From Xanthobacteraceae bacterium (GTDB lineage Bacteria; Pseudomonadota; Alphaproteobacteria; Rhizobiales; Xanthobacteraceae): 64,000 nt of DNA. The notes beneath the pieces are model-generated. The model was not told where the DNA came from. It worked only from the letters and a program-made list of their open reading frames with translations, and searched no databases. This document shows positions 7,939 to 17,135 of the stretch, in pieces; position 1 is the first letter of the stretch, and each line of letters starts with the position of its first letter. The stretch is from the NCBI GenBank assembly GCA_024508855.1, contig JANINJ010000075.1:103359-167358 (forward strand), read 5' to 3'. The position numbers and the translations under genes were made by a program.

Positions 7939-8238
7939 TCAGAATTTCTCGACCGTGGCGCCGGAAATGATTTCGATCTCCGTCGGGCCAGCCTTCAGCG
8001 GTGCCGACAGCGCCCGCCAAGTCTTCATATGCGGCGACCGGCCGTGGGCGTTGAGGTCCTCCCGCGACGCCCAGCGCTCGACCACGACGAACAGGTTGGG
8101 ATCGTGGATGCTGGTGTGATTTTCGTAGGAGATGCAGCCCTGCTCCTTGAGGGTCGCGGCGATGCAATCCTTGGCACCGGCAATGAAGGCCTCGCGGCAT
8201 TCCGGCTTCACCTTGGTGGTGGCAACGACGTAGATCAT
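7939..8238 (-). CDS. Antibiotic biosynthesis monooxygenase (ABM) domain protein
   Basis: This 99-residue cytoplasmic protein is a single ABM-fold ferredoxin-like domain of the YgiN/quinol monooxygenase group. Visible features are the opening strand MIYVVATTKVKPE, the helix REAFIAGAKDCIAATLKEQGC, the strand CISYENHTSIHDPN, VVVERWASREDLNAHGRSPHM with the conserved Trp and His, and the final strand. Such proteins act as small dimeric cofactor-free oxygenases or stress-related dehalogenase-like proteins; the substrate is unknown. It lies 22 bases downstream of a paralogue with the same domain (8261-8560) and is probably cotranscribed with it. Confidence 0.85.
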   Translation of the reverse strand: MIYVVATTKVKPECREAFIAGAKDCIAATLKEQGCISYENHTSIHDPNLFVVVERWASREDLNAHGRSPHMKTWRALSAPLKAGPTEIEIISGATVEKF

Positions 8239-8260
8239 GGGGAAACTCCCGGAAATTGGG

Positions 8261-8560
8261 TCAGCGAACGGTAACGTCCGCGGGCGTGATGACTTCGATC
8301 TTCGGCGGTGCGCTCAGGCACTTCACCGCGATGCGGCCGAACGCCTTCATATGCTCGCTCTTGCCATGCGGACCCAGCGCCTCGGCGTTCTCCCACTGCT
8401 CGACAAACACCATGCGGGTGGGATCGGTGACGCTCTCGTGCATGTCGTAGGCGATATTGCCGGCTTCCTTGCGGGTCTCCGCGATGCAGGCTTTGGCACC
8501 GGCAATCAGCTCGGCCCGCATCTCGGGCTTCACGGTCAGTGTGGCGACGACATAAATCAC
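8261..8560 (-). CDS. Antibiotic biosynthesis monooxygenase (ABM) domain protein, paralogue of the next gene
   Basis: This second 99-residue ABM-domain protein is the same length as the downstream gene and clearly paralogous. It shares IYVVAT, PE.R...IAGAK.CIA.T..E and E.WE/WA...L..HG.S.HM, but diverges elsewhere. The start is a GTG at 8560 with a strong GGGAGGA Shine-Dalgarno sequence 4 bases upstream; an in-frame extension to 8692 is not supported. The pair looks like a tandem duplication that has diverged, which may mean different substrates. The two could also form a heterodimer, since ABM proteins are usually dimers; that is inference. Confidence 0.85.
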   Translation of the reverse strand: MIYVVATLTVKPEMRAELIAGAKACIAETRKEAGNIAYDMHESVTDPTRMVFVEQWENAEALGPHGKSEHMKAFGRIAVKCLSAPPKIEVITPADVTVR

Positions 8561-8692
8561 AAAATCCTCCCGGAACATGTTTCTGCATTGATGCTGCCAG
8601 CCAGTCTTAGAGCATGGGGCTTCATTGTCCACGCCAACAGCGATGCGCCACGGGCCAACCGGCCCGCCGTCAACGCAACCGACCCCAACCAT

Positions 8693-9016
8693 TGAAAATA
8701 TTTGATATTTTTCAGTTATTTAAGCCATCACCACGCCGCTGGATCGCAAAACGGGTGGAGACGATCTGCGGGCCGGACAGCCGGATTGGGACGAATTACC
8801 TTGAATCCGCCGTGTTGCTGCGCCATATGAGCGCCACGACCTTGAGAATCATCAGGTCATTGCGAGCCGCGTGTTCTGAGCCCTGCAAGGCTTCTGGCTT
8901 GCTCCTTCAGCCAACAAAGCCGACGCCCCAAACACGCGGGTGTCTCTGACACCCCCTCGCGCGCTCCTGGCGACATGACGCCGGGCGCCTGCTTTCATAA
9001 TGGAAAGAACAATCTT
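8693..9016. other. Intergenic region before rhlE
   Basis: About 320 bases between the divergent ABM pair and rhlE. The stretch 8694-8722 is AT-rich (ATTTGATATTTTTCAG) and could hold a promoter. A short hairpin, GTGTC-TCT-GACAC, lies near 8940-8952. I see no coding potential and no known regulatory RNA. Confidence 0.5.
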
Positions 9017-10429
<1,413 letters not shown>

Positions 10430-10453
10430 CCGTCTGCCGATCTGGAGCTAACC

Positions 10454-10738
10454 ATGGCTAAAGAAGAGCTGATCCAGTTTGAAGGGCTGGTGACCGAAAT
10501 TCTCCCCGATGCCCGCTACCGCGTCCAACTCGACGCGGGGCATGAAATCGTCGCCTATACGGCTGGCAAAATGAAGAAAAACCGCATCAAGACGCTGGCG
10601 GGCGATCGGGTCACCATCGAAATGTCGCCTTACGATCTCGAAAAGGGGCGCCTGATCTTCCGTCACAAGGACGAACGGCCGGGCGGGGCCGGAGCCCCTC
10701 GTGGCGCTCCGCCCCGCGGTCAATTCCGCCGCCGCTGA
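10454..10738 (+). CDS. infA: Translation initiation factor IF-1 with C-terminal extension
   Basis: IF-1 binds the ribosomal A site of the 30S subunit and supports start-codon selection. Residues 1-72 are a clear S1/OB-fold IF-1 domain ([25 protein letters not shown] replaced by [21 protein letters not shown], then [20 protein letters not shown]). The protein is 94 residues against the usual 72. The extra tail is rich in Gly, Arg and Pro ([15 protein letters not shown]) and resembles the tail of the preceding helicase. The tail suggests an accessory copy alongside a standard infA elsewhere in the genome, but that cannot be checked here. Spacing to rhlE is 24 bases, so they are probably cotranscribed. 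A hairpin terminator follows. Confidence 0.93.
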   Translation: MAKEELIQFEGLVTEILPDARYRVQLDAGHEIVAYTAGKMKKNRIKTLAGDRVTIEMSPYDLEKGRLIFRHKDERPGGAGAPRGAPPRGQFRRR

Positions 10739-10757
10739 GCCGCCGGACTATCCAGAT

Positions 10758-10776
10758 GGCGGGGATTTTCCCCGCC
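10758..10776 (+). terminator. Hairpin terminator after infA
   Basis: GGCGGGGA (10758-10765) and TCCCCGCC (10769-10776) form an 8-bp GC-rich stem with a TTT loop, 20 bases after the infA stop. There is no clean T-tract after it. Confidence 0.55.
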
Positions 10777-11015
10777 TCATACCACTGCCGGTTTTGCAAC
10801 TCCGGGCAGCAAAATGGCGCGCGTCAAAAAATCGTGTCCTCAGGATTGTTTTGAAGCCTACTTTCGAATAATATATCCGGATCGATTTTCGGCCGGACGA
10901 CATTCGCTAACCACCGGTGCAGCCGGTTTAGACGCTGACGACCCTTCCAAAAATTCGATGCCACCAACCCGCTGACGTGGGTTACGACTGTATTTTTTTG
11001 AGAAGGGACTATCCC
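10777..11015 (+). other. Probable long 5' leader and promoter region of the cold-shock gene
   Basis: About 240 bases without coding potential precede the cold-shock gene. Bases 10824-10880 are AT-rich (including AATAATATATCC) and could hold the promoter. The tail before the start is U-rich (GTATTTTTTTGAGAAGGGA). Cold-shock mRNAs often carry long structured leaders; this role is inferred from position only. Confidence 0.35.
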
Positions 11016-11228
11016 ATGAGCATGGGAACCGTGAAGTGGTTTAACGCAACCAAGGGCTATGGCTTCATTCAGCCCGACGACGGTGGCAACGACGTGTTCG
11101 TGCACATCAGCGCTGTCGAGCGTGCCGGCCTTGGCACGCTGCGCGAGGGTCAGAAGATCAGCTACGAAATCGTTGCCGATCGCCGCTCTGGCAAATCCTC
11201 GGCCGACAACCTGCGCGCCGCTGGCTGA
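11016..11228 (+). CDS. cspA: Cold-shock domain protein (CspA family)
   Basis: This 70-residue RNA chaperone melts secondary structure in mRNA and binds single-stranded nucleic acid. The cold-shock domain is complete: [20 protein letters not shown] with the RNP1 motif KGYGFI, then [13 protein letters not shown] with RNP2 VFVHIS, and a last strand. The start is the ATG at 11016 with AAGGGA upstream; the upstream frame to 10977 is not part of the protein. It follows rhlE and infA on the same strand but is separated from infA by a hairpin and a long leader, so it has its own promoter. A very strong hairpin terminator follows. Confidence 0.95.
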   Translation: MSMGTVKWFNATKGYGFIQPDDGGNDVFVHISAVERAGLGTLREGQKISYEIVADRRSGKSSADNLRAAG

Positions 11229-11273
11229 CGCAGATTTCCGCAGGCTTGTTCTGCGGGATTTTCCAAGCATACG

Positions 11274-11302
11274 AAAAGGCCGCGCCTGTTGCGCGGCCTT
11301 TT
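11274..11302. terminator. Strong bidirectional terminator between cspA and the TadE-like genes
   Basis: A perfect 12-bp stem AAAAGGCCGCGC (11274-11285) with GCGCGGCCTTTT (11291-11302) and a 5-base loop CTGTT. The A and T runs at both sides make it work in both directions: after cspA on plus and after the TadE-like gene on minus. Confidence 0.85.
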
Positions 11303-11338
11303 CATTTTGTGCATGCGATGCGGATCATCCGCCTCGCG

Positions 11339-11938
11339 TCAGCACGCCGCCACGCCGTTGTAATTGACGCAGGACGATTGGCGCGGCCGCGTATATGTCT
11401 GGTCGCTGACCGTGGTGTCGGTCATCGTGTAATCCGTCAGCGGGCGATAGAGATAACTCACCTCGCTCCAGATCAGATAGACATCTGCAGTCGGCGCACT
11501 CGGCGTGGATAAGACCGGCTTGAGCCCGTCAGGAACGGTTACGGAGCTCCCCGTGCCATGCGGACTGGCACCATAACTCCAGCTGACGGTTGCGTTCAGC
11601 GTCTTGGCGTCAATCTTGATCTGCGAAATCGTCGCCTGCACCGGCGGCGACGAATATGGCGCCATGATCAACCCGCTCGCCAGCAAGAAGTTACTCAGTT
11701 GGGTATCGGTGACCGAGGTCGCCTGTGAGGTCAGATCCGACAGTGTCCGCGCAACGATCGTCACCTTGCGACTGATCGTGACGTACGTCGTTACCTCGTT
11801 CATGCCAAAGAATGTCAGCAGCATCAGCGGAATGATCATCGCGAACTCAACGGCCGCGAGACCCTGGGTGTCGCGCAGGAACGCGGTTCTCAAACGGCGT
11901 GAGCGGCAGAGCAATTCTGCGATGAAGCTCATGGACAT
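11339..11938 (-). CDS. TadE/TadG-like pilus assembly protein (199 aa)
   Basis: This minor pseudopilin-like protein is probably part of the tad (Flp) pilus apparatus. Near the N-terminus it carries the prepilin-like motif GLAAVEFAMIIPLMLLTFFGMNE: a Gly, the conserved Glu five residues later, and a hydrophobic helix of about 20 residues (roughly 27-50). The rest is a predicted periplasmic domain ending in SSCVNYNGVAAC, with two Cys that may pair. It overlaps the upstream TadE-like gene by 10 bases (11929-11938), so the two are translationally coupled. The TadE and TadG names are not clearly distinguishable here. Processing by the CpaA peptidase encoded nearby is expected from the family. Confidence 0.85.
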   Translation of the reverse strand: MSMSFIAELLCRSRRLRTAFLRDTQGLAAVEFAMIIPLMLLTFFGMNEVTTYVTISRKVTIVARTLSDLTSQATSVTDTQLSNFLLASGLIMAPYSSPPVQATISQIKIDAKTLNATVSWSYGASPHGTGSSVTVPDGLKPVLSTPSAPTADVYLIWSEVSYLYRPLTDYTMTDTTVSDQTYTRPRQSSCVNYNGVAAC

Positions 11939-12501
11939 GCTCCGCTGCCAAAGGGTTCGTTCCTGAATGCCGCCGTAGCGGTCAGCAGCCGCTTGCCGTT
12001 ACCAAGATTGGACATGTCATAGTCGTAGCCGAGGCGCGTTACGAACACCGGCCACTGATAGAACAACCGCACCAACACGACATCGCACGCCTGGCCGGGC
12101 TTGTATTGCATCGTCGTAACGAATTGCTTGTTGGGATCGATTGCATCGGGAGGTATCGCCTTGTCGAACGAGGGGAAGCTTTCGACATCGACGTAGATGC
12201 CGTTCTGACAATCGAACAGCGCGGAGATTCGGCTGCAGACCTGGTCCTTGAACTGGCTTTGCGTGTAGCCGATGCCCTGCGCCTGGCCGGTCATCACCAG
12301 CCGCGCGACATCCTGCGTGGCAGTCTCGAGCGTTTGACTCGCGAAGAAGACCAGAGCCGCTTCGATGATCGCGAACAGCAGCCCGAAAAATACCGGTGCG
12401 ACCAGAGCAAATTCGACGGCCGCGGACCCGCGCCGGTCGCGTCGAAAGCAACGCGCCTTGCGCCTTACGATCGCTGCAGGCGTGTCCGGAGATGACGGCA
12501 T
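11929..12501 (-). CDS. TadE-like pilus assembly protein (190 aa)
   Basis: This is a second pseudopilin-like protein of the TadE family, upstream of and coupled to the 199-residue one. After a basic N-terminus (VRRKARCFRRDRRG) comes the prepilin motif GSAAVEFALVAPVFFGLLFA with Gly followed by Glu at +5, then a hydrophobic helix. The soluble part has several cysteines (CSRISALFDCQNG, GQACDV, GSGACP), suggesting disulfides in the periplasm. The gene order (two TadE-like genes on one strand, then a CpaC-N-like gene) is common beside cpa clusters. No flp major pilin gene is visible in the window. Confidence 0.85.
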   Translation of the reverse strand: MPSSPDTPAAIVRRKARCFRRDRRGSAAVEFALVAPVFFGLLFAIIEAALVFFASQTLETATQDVARLVMTGQAQGIGYTQSQFKDQVCSRISALFDCQNGIYVDVESFPSFDKAIPPDAIDPNKQFVTTMQYKPGQACDVVLVRLFYQWPVFVTRLGYDYDMSNLGNGKRLLTATAAFRNEPFGSGACP

Positions 12502-12669
12502 CGGCGAGTTCCTTGGGACGGCAGGAAATATCTACCGCCAAGCTTCTAGCCGAAACTCATTGTGGAAGTGTTTCGTCGAATCGAGACAAGACGCCCGGGG
12601 GCATTAACCGGGCATTAATCAATTTGTCCCGCGAGGAGCTTGATTCGAATCGGTCGAGCTGACGTGGAT

Positions 12670-13167
12670 CTAGTTGGCTTTGCCGGTCGTGTTACCCGCC
12701 TGGCTGCTCATCGTCCCGGCCTGATCCATGTTCGCCTTGAAGTAGTTTTCGCTGTCACCGAGCGTGACGCGACGCTGGCAGAGCGGCATGCAGCTATAGG
12801 ACTCGCGCTCGGTGCCTTTGTAGACCGTCACGAGCTGATCGGTCGGCCCTTCGACCTGAATGATGCGATCTTCAAGGACGTCGCCGCTGCGATCCATGGC
12901 AATGACGTTCGTGGCTCCATAACCCTTGCCGGTCACCACGACGACGCCGCCCGGCTGCAGCGCGACATCGGCGATCAGCGGATTGCCTACGACCAGCGTG
13001 GCAACGCGACCGGTGAGCTTGAACAGTTTCGCCTGATCGACGTTGACCGAGATGGTTTCGCCCGCATGGACCGCCGGAATGTCCGCGACGGACAAGGACA
13101 TGGCGACCGCGAATAGGGAGAGCAGGAGCGGCCGATCGACGATGACGCGGAAATACCTGAACAACAT
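12670..13167 (-). CDS. Pilus assembly protein N-terminal domain protein (CpaC-N-like)
   Basis: This 165-residue exported protein corresponds to the N-terminal domain of CpaC/RcpA secretins (the type II/III secretion pilus N-terminal domain) without the secretin part. A signal peptide (LLLSLFAVAMSLSVADIPAVHA) precedes the domain (GETISVNVDQAKLFKL, then VATLVVGNPLIADVAL, GGVVVVTGKGYGATNVIAMD). The same motifs occur at the start of the true CpaC in this window (IVIDLPRDVKDVLVADPKIA and YIIGAAVGQTNIVFFD). The tail has cysteines (SCMPLCQRR). It may bind or line the secretin channel, but its exact role is unknown. It is oriented with the TadE-like genes and divergent from cpaA. Confidence 0.85.
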   Translation of the reverse strand: MLFRYFRVIVDRPLLLSLFAVAMSLSVADIPAVHAGETISVNVDQAKLFKLTGRVATLVVGNPLIADVALQPGGVVVVTGKGYGATNVIAMDRSGDVLEDRIIQVEGPTDQLVTVYKGTERESYSCMPLCQRRVTLGDSENYFKANMDQAGTMSSQAGNTTGKAN

Positions 13168-13353
13168 AACTTACCCCGAAACGATCGCAGGCAGGCGGGA
13201 GCAATATGCAACGGCGCCGATATCTGACATGGCAAATATGCCGTTAATTCATGAACGAACTGCAAATGGGCCCGTGCAACCGCCGCCAGCGGCTACTCTT
13301 GATTGACCGGCGCCAGTAGAGCGGACTTCGACGACCAACGAAGGCGGGGTTGG

Positions 13354-13368
13354 TTAACGAGCGTTTAC
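13354..13368 (+). promoter_or_regulatory. CtrA-like site TTAA-N7-TTAC before cpaA
   Basis: TTAA (13354-13357), seven bases, then TTAC (13365-13368), 97 bases before cpaA and also upstream of the divergent CpaC-N-like gene. CtrA sites in alphaproteobacteria are TTAA-N7-TTAA and in Caulobacter control pilus genes. One mismatch; the role is inferred. Confidence 0.4.
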
Positions 13369-13464
13369 ATTTTTCGATCGTTCGATTTTCCGATTCTTCA
13401 TTTTCCATCGTTAGGTTCACGAAACAGGCTCGCTCGCCTGCAGTAGTAAAGGCTTGGACAGTCC

Positions 13465-13989
13465 ATGATTATCGATATCGTTCGGCTCATGCTGTTTCCG
13501 TCGTTGATGGCGTTTGCCGCCGCCAGTGACCTGCTCACCATGAGGATCTCGAACCGTATCTCACTGCTGTTGGTAGCCGGTTTCGTGGTTCTCGCGGCGG
13601 CCGGCGGAATGAACCTCAACGATGTTCTGCTGCACCTCGGCGCCGGATGCACGGTGCTTGTGCTTGCCTTCTCCTGCTTTGCCATGGGGTGGATGGGCGG
13701 TGGCGATGCCAAAATGGCTGCGGCCATCGCGCTCTGGTTCGGCTTTCCGCACCTGCTGGAATTCCTGATCTATGCTTCGCTGTTCGGCGGCGCGCTCACA
13801 TTGCTGTTGCTTGAATTCCGACGCTGGCCGCTGCCTTATATGTTCGCCGGTCAGGGGTGGCTGCTGCGCTTGCATCACAAAGAGACCGGCATCCCTTATG
13901 GAATCGCGCTCGCGCTCGGCGCGCTGATGGTCTATCCGGAAACGCCCTGGATCAAGATGGTCGATCTGTCGCGCTTCATTGCCGGCTGA
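13465..13989 (+). CDS. cpaA: CpaA, type IV prepilin peptidase
   Basis: This inner-membrane aspartic protease removes leader peptides from Flp pilin and TadE-like pseudopilins. The 174-residue protein is nearly all hydrophobic, with about six helices. The two catalytic aspartates are seen in AAASDLLTMRISNR and in the GxGD-type motif GWMGGGDAKM. It lacks the cytoplasmic methylase domain, as expected for the short TadV/CpaA class. It is the first gene of the plus-strand cpa/tad cluster, followed by a 117-base gap before cpaB that contains a CtrA-like site. An SD is not obvious; the start at 13465 gives a normal family N-terminus. Confidence 0.93.
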   Translation: MIIDIVRLMLFPSLMAFAAASDLLTMRISNRISLLLVAGFVVLAAAGGMNLNDVLLHLGAGCTVLVLAFSCFAMGWMGGGDAKMAAAIALWFGFPHLLEFLIYASLFGGALTLLLLEFRRWPLPYMFAGQGWLLRLHHKETGIPYGIALALGALMVYPETPWIKMVDLSRFIAG

Positions 13990-14025
13990 GGAAACGTATC
14001 GTTAACGTCATTTAGATACGTGCCA

Positions 14026-14040
14026 TTAACCATGCTTTGA
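14026..14040 (+). promoter_or_regulatory. CtrA-like site before cpaB
   Basis: TTAACCAT, the classic CtrA half site, begins at 14026; TTAA-N7-TTGA spans 14026-14040, 67 bases before cpaB. A separate inverted repeat, ACGTATC (13994-14000) with GATACGT (14015-14021), lies just upstream. Regulation by CtrA is inferred from Caulobacter pilus genes. Confidence 0.45.
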
Positions 14041-14106
14041 CGAATAAATGCTCAACTCCCGATACGGCGACAACTGCGTCGCAACGTAACGTGGAAAGTG
14101 AAGCGT

Positions 14107-14895
14107 ATGAATACCGCGCGCATTGTTGTGCTGACCATTGCAGTCGGTGCCGGCGGCATTGCGGCCTATCTCGCCAGCGGCTCAGACCGCAAGGTGGTCA
14201 CAGTCGCTCCGACCGTTCAGATGCAAACCGTCGACGTTCTGGTTGCCAAGTCCGACATTCCGCTCGGCCAAAAGATTTCTCCGGACATCCTGCAGTGGCA
14301 ATCGTGGCCGGCGGCGACGGCTAGCGACAGCTTCATCCGCCGCGACAAGCGGCCGGATGCAACCACGTCGCTTGTCGGGTCGATCGCCCGCTCGCCTTTC
14401 GTCAGCGGCGAACCGATCCGTGATACCAAACTTGTTCAGGCCAATGGCGCCGGCTTCATGGCTGCCGTGTTGCCTGCCGGCATGCGCGCGATTTCGACCG
14501 ACATTTCGCCGGAAACCGGCGCCGGTGGCTTCATCCTTCCCAATGACCGTGTCGATGTCATTCTCTCCCGGCGTGAAAAGAACGGCGACCAGAGCAACGG
14601 CTCCGACAGCGTTCGTTCCGAAATCATCCTGAGCAACATCCGCGTCCTCGCCATCGATCAGACGCCACGTGAAAAGGACGGTCAGAACACTGTCCTCGGC
14701 AAGACCGCCACGCTCGAACTGAAGCCGGCGCAGGCGGAGACGCTTGCACGCGCGCGCCAGAGCGGCACGATTTCGCTCGCGTTGCGAAGCCTCGCCGACG
14801 CCAGTGCCGTTAGCAGCGACGACGACATGCACAAGCGCGACAGCGTCAACATCGTCCGTTACGGCGTTTCCACCACGACAACGACACGGCAGTGA
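14107..14895 (+). CDS. cpaB: CpaB, Flp pilus assembly protein
   Basis: CpaB/RcpC is a periplasmic, membrane-anchored component of the Tad secretion channel that is thought to work with the CpaC secretin. The 262-residue protein has an N-terminal helix (RIVVLTIAVGAGGIAAYLAS), then an SAF/AFP-like domain (VDVLVAKSDIPLGQKISPDILQW), then conserved PVMP-type sequence (MRAISTDISPETGAGGFILPNDRVDVI). I take the ATG at 14107 rather than GTG 14098, because GGAAAG lies at a suitable distance. The gene ends in GTGA shared with a possible upstream start of cpaC, so the genes are tightly linked. Confidence 0.93.
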   Translation: MNTARIVVLTIAVGAGGIAAYLASGSDRKVVTVAPTVQMQTVDVLVAKSDIPLGQKISPDILQWQSWPAATASDSFIRRDKRPDATTSLVGSIARSPFVSGEPIRDTKLVQANGAGFMAAVLPAGMRAISTDISPETGAGGFILPNDRVDVILSRREKNGDQSNGSDSVRSEIILSNIRVLAIDQTPREKDGQNTVLGKTATLELKPAQAETLARARQSGTISLALRSLADASAVSSDDDMHKRDSVNIVRYGVSTTTTTRQ

Positions 14896-14912
14896 CCAGA
14901 AGGGTTGACGAG

Positions 14913-16370
14913 ATGAAGTGCCGGACGAATCAAGGACTGATGCGGGCCCTCACGGTGCAGGCCCTGTCGTTCGCAGGCATAGCCGCATTGACGTTAAATC
15001 CCGTTCTGGCGCCCGTAAAAGCGGCGGACCGCGCGATCAGCCGCGTCTCCGATGGACAAATGAATGCGCGCTTTATGACGCTCGGCATCGGCAAGTCGAT
15101 CGTGATCGACCTGCCTCGCGATGTGAAAGACGTCCTCGTCGCCGATCCCAAGATCGCGACGGCGGTCGTCCGGTCGGCCCAGCGCGCCTACATCATCGGC
15201 GCGGCCGTGGGACAAACTAATATCGTTTTCTTCGATTCCACCGGGCAGCAGATCGCCGCCTACGATATCGCGGTCACGCGCGATCTGAATGGAATCCGCG
15301 CCGCGTTCAAACAGATCATTCCCAACTCCAGCATCACTGTTGAAGGGCTCGGCCAGGGTGTCGTGCTGTCCGGTACGGCGGGAAGCCCCGCCGAAGCGCA
15401 GCAGGCGCAGGACATCGCGATCCGGCTGGTCGGCGACGAAAAGAACGTCGTCAACAACATCACCATCCGCAGCCGCGACCAGGTGATGCTGAAAGTGGTG
15501 GTCGCTGAAGTACAGCGCGACATCATCAAGCAGCTTGGTGTCGATCTGAGCGCCAATCTGAGCTACGGCACCGCAGTTGTGAATTTCAACAACACCAATC
15601 CCTTCAATGCCAACGGCGGCGCGCTCGTTCCTGGCAACAGTGTGGTCGGCGGCTTCGGCAACACGACAGTTAATGGCGTCAGCGTTCCATCGGTCCAGGC
15701 GACCTTGCGCGCCATGGAAAACGCCGGTGTCGTTCGGACGCTTGCCGAACCAAACCTGACTGCGATTTCGGGAGAGGCCGCCAACTTCCTCGCCGGCGGC
15801 GAATTTCCCGTGCCTGGCGCACCGGATTGTTCGGTCTCGCCTTGCAGACAAACCATCCAGTTCAAGAAGTTCGGCATCGCGCTCGGCTTCACTCCCGTCG
15901 TGCTGAGCGGAGGACGCATCAGCATGCGCGTGGCAACTGAAGTATCCGAACTGTCGCAGGAAAACTCCATTTCGATCGGCGGCACGACGATTCCGGGCCT
16001 GAAGACCCGCCGCGCCGATACGACGCTGGAGATTCCGTCGGGCGGTTCGATGGTGATGGCCGGCCTTATCAAGCAACAGACCAAGCAGTCCATCAGCGGA
16101 CTGCCTGGACTGACGCAGGTTCCGGTCCTGGGCACGCTGTTCCGCAGCCGCGACTACGTCAACAACAACACCGAGCTGATGATCCTCGTTACGCCGTATG
16201 TCGTGCGCGCGGTCGCCCAAAAGGACCTCTCCCGCCCGGATGACGGTTTCGCGGAGGCATCCGATCCGCAATCGGATCTGCTTGGCAATATCAATCGCAT
16301 CTACGGCGCGCCGGGGCGGACCCAACCCGGCCGGAGCTATCGTGGCACCTATGGCTTCATCACCGACTGA
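14913..16370 (+). CDS. cpaC: CpaC, outer-membrane secretin of the Flp pilus
   Basis: CpaC forms the outer-membrane gate through which the Flp pilus passes. The 485-residue protein has a signal peptide ending near APVKA, an N-terminal pilus domain (SIVIDLPRDVKDVLVADPKI), a BON domain (ITVEGLGQGVVLSGTAGSP), then the secretin domain. The secretin domain includes VMLKVVVAEVQRDIIKQLGVD, GVVRTLAEPNLTAISGEAAN, LAGGEFPVP and, close to the end, SGLPGLTQVPVLGTLFRS and TELMILVTPYVV. The length is normal. The start is placed at ATG 14913 (MKCRTNQ) because AGAAGGG precedes it by about 8 bases; a GTG at 14892 is possible. Confidence 0.95.
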   Translation: MKCRTNQGLMRALTVQALSFAGIAALTLNPVLAPVKAADRAISRVSDGQMNARFMTLGIGKSIVIDLPRDVKDVLVADPKIATAVVRSAQRAYIIGAAVGQTNIVFFDSTGQQIAAYDIAVTRDLNGIRAAFKQIIPNSSITVEGLGQGVVLSGTAGSPAEAQQAQDIAIRLVGDEKNVVNNITIRSRDQVMLKVVVAEVQRDIIKQLGVDLSANLSYGTAVVNFNNTNPFNANGGALVPGNSVVGGFGNTTVNGVSVPSVQATLRAMENAGVVRTLAEPNLTAISGEAANFLAGGEFPVPGAPDCSVSPCRQTIQFKKFGIALGFTPVVLSGGRISMRVATEVSELSQENSISIGGTTIPGLKTRRADTTLEIPSGGSMVMAGLIKQQTKQSISGLPGLTQVPVLGTLFRSRDYVNNNTELMILVTPYVVRAVAQKDLSRPDDGFAEASDPQSDLLGNINRIYGAPGRTQPGRSYRGTYGFITD

Positions 16371-16391
16371 GACGGGACAAGGATAACGGCA

Positions 16392-17135
16392 ATGACGACG
16401 AAACGACCCGTCACTTTTCATCATCGGCTGCGGCTCGCCGGCTTGCTGATCGGTGCATCCTGCGCGCTGGGCGCCTGCACGCACACCAGCCAGAGCCAGG
16501 ACGTGACCGGCAGCATTCCCGACGATTACAGGCTGCGCCATCCCATCGTGATCCAGGAAGGACGTCAGACCATCGACGTATTCATCGGCAATCAACGCGG
16601 CGGCCTGAGCGCATCGCAACGCGCAGACGTGGTGGCAGCAGCGCAAACATGGTTGCGCGAGGGCACCGGCGTCATCACGATCGGCGTTCCGGTCCACACG
16701 CCGAATGCGCGCACCGCGGCCGACTCATTGCGTGAGATCAGGTCCCTGCTTGCGGCGGTGGGCGTGCCTTCGAATGGCATCACCGTGCACAACTACCGCT
16801 CACCCGATCCGCAGTTTTTCGCCCCGATCCGCGTGACCTACCCAAGAATCAAGGCTGACGCCGGCCCCTGCGGCGTGTGGCCGGAAGACATCGGGCCGTC
16901 GATCAAGAACAAGTCCTACTACGACAACAAGTCTTACTGGAATTTCGGATGCGCCAGCCAACGCAACTTGGCTGCCATGGTCGAGAATCCGTCCGATCTG
17001 GTCCAGCCGCGCCCCGAAACTCCGGTCTATACCGCTCGGCGCAATACGGTCTTCGACAAGTATCGCAAGGGCACCTCGACTGCGACGCAGTATCCCCAGT
17101 CTGACTCGGCAAAATTGAGTGACGTTGGACAATGA
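16392..17135 (+). CDS. cpaD: CpaD, Flp pilus assembly lipoprotein
   Basis: CpaD is an outer-membrane lipoprotein of the Tad system, thought to help secretin assembly. The 247-residue protein begins with a signal peptide and lipobox LGAC (Cys29). The body carries the CpaD family regions DYRLRHPIVIQEGRQTIDVF and a C-terminal segment, WNFGCASQRNLAAMVENPSD followed by LVQPR, both diagnostic. The stop overlaps the cpaE start by 4 bases (ATGA), so translation is coupled. It follows cpaC by 21 bases. Confidence 0.93.
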   Translation: MTTKRPVTFHHRLRLAGLLIGASCALGACTHTSQSQDVTGSIPDDYRLRHPIVIQEGRQTIDVFIGNQRGGLSASQRADVVAAAQTWLREGTGVITIGVPVHTPNARTAADSLREIRSLLAAVGVPSNGITVHNYRSPDPQFFAPIRVTYPRIKADAGPCGVWPEDIGPSIKNKSYYDNKSYWNFGCASQRNLAAMVENPSDLVQPRPETPVYTARRNTVFDKYRKGTSTATQYPQSDSAKLSDVGQ

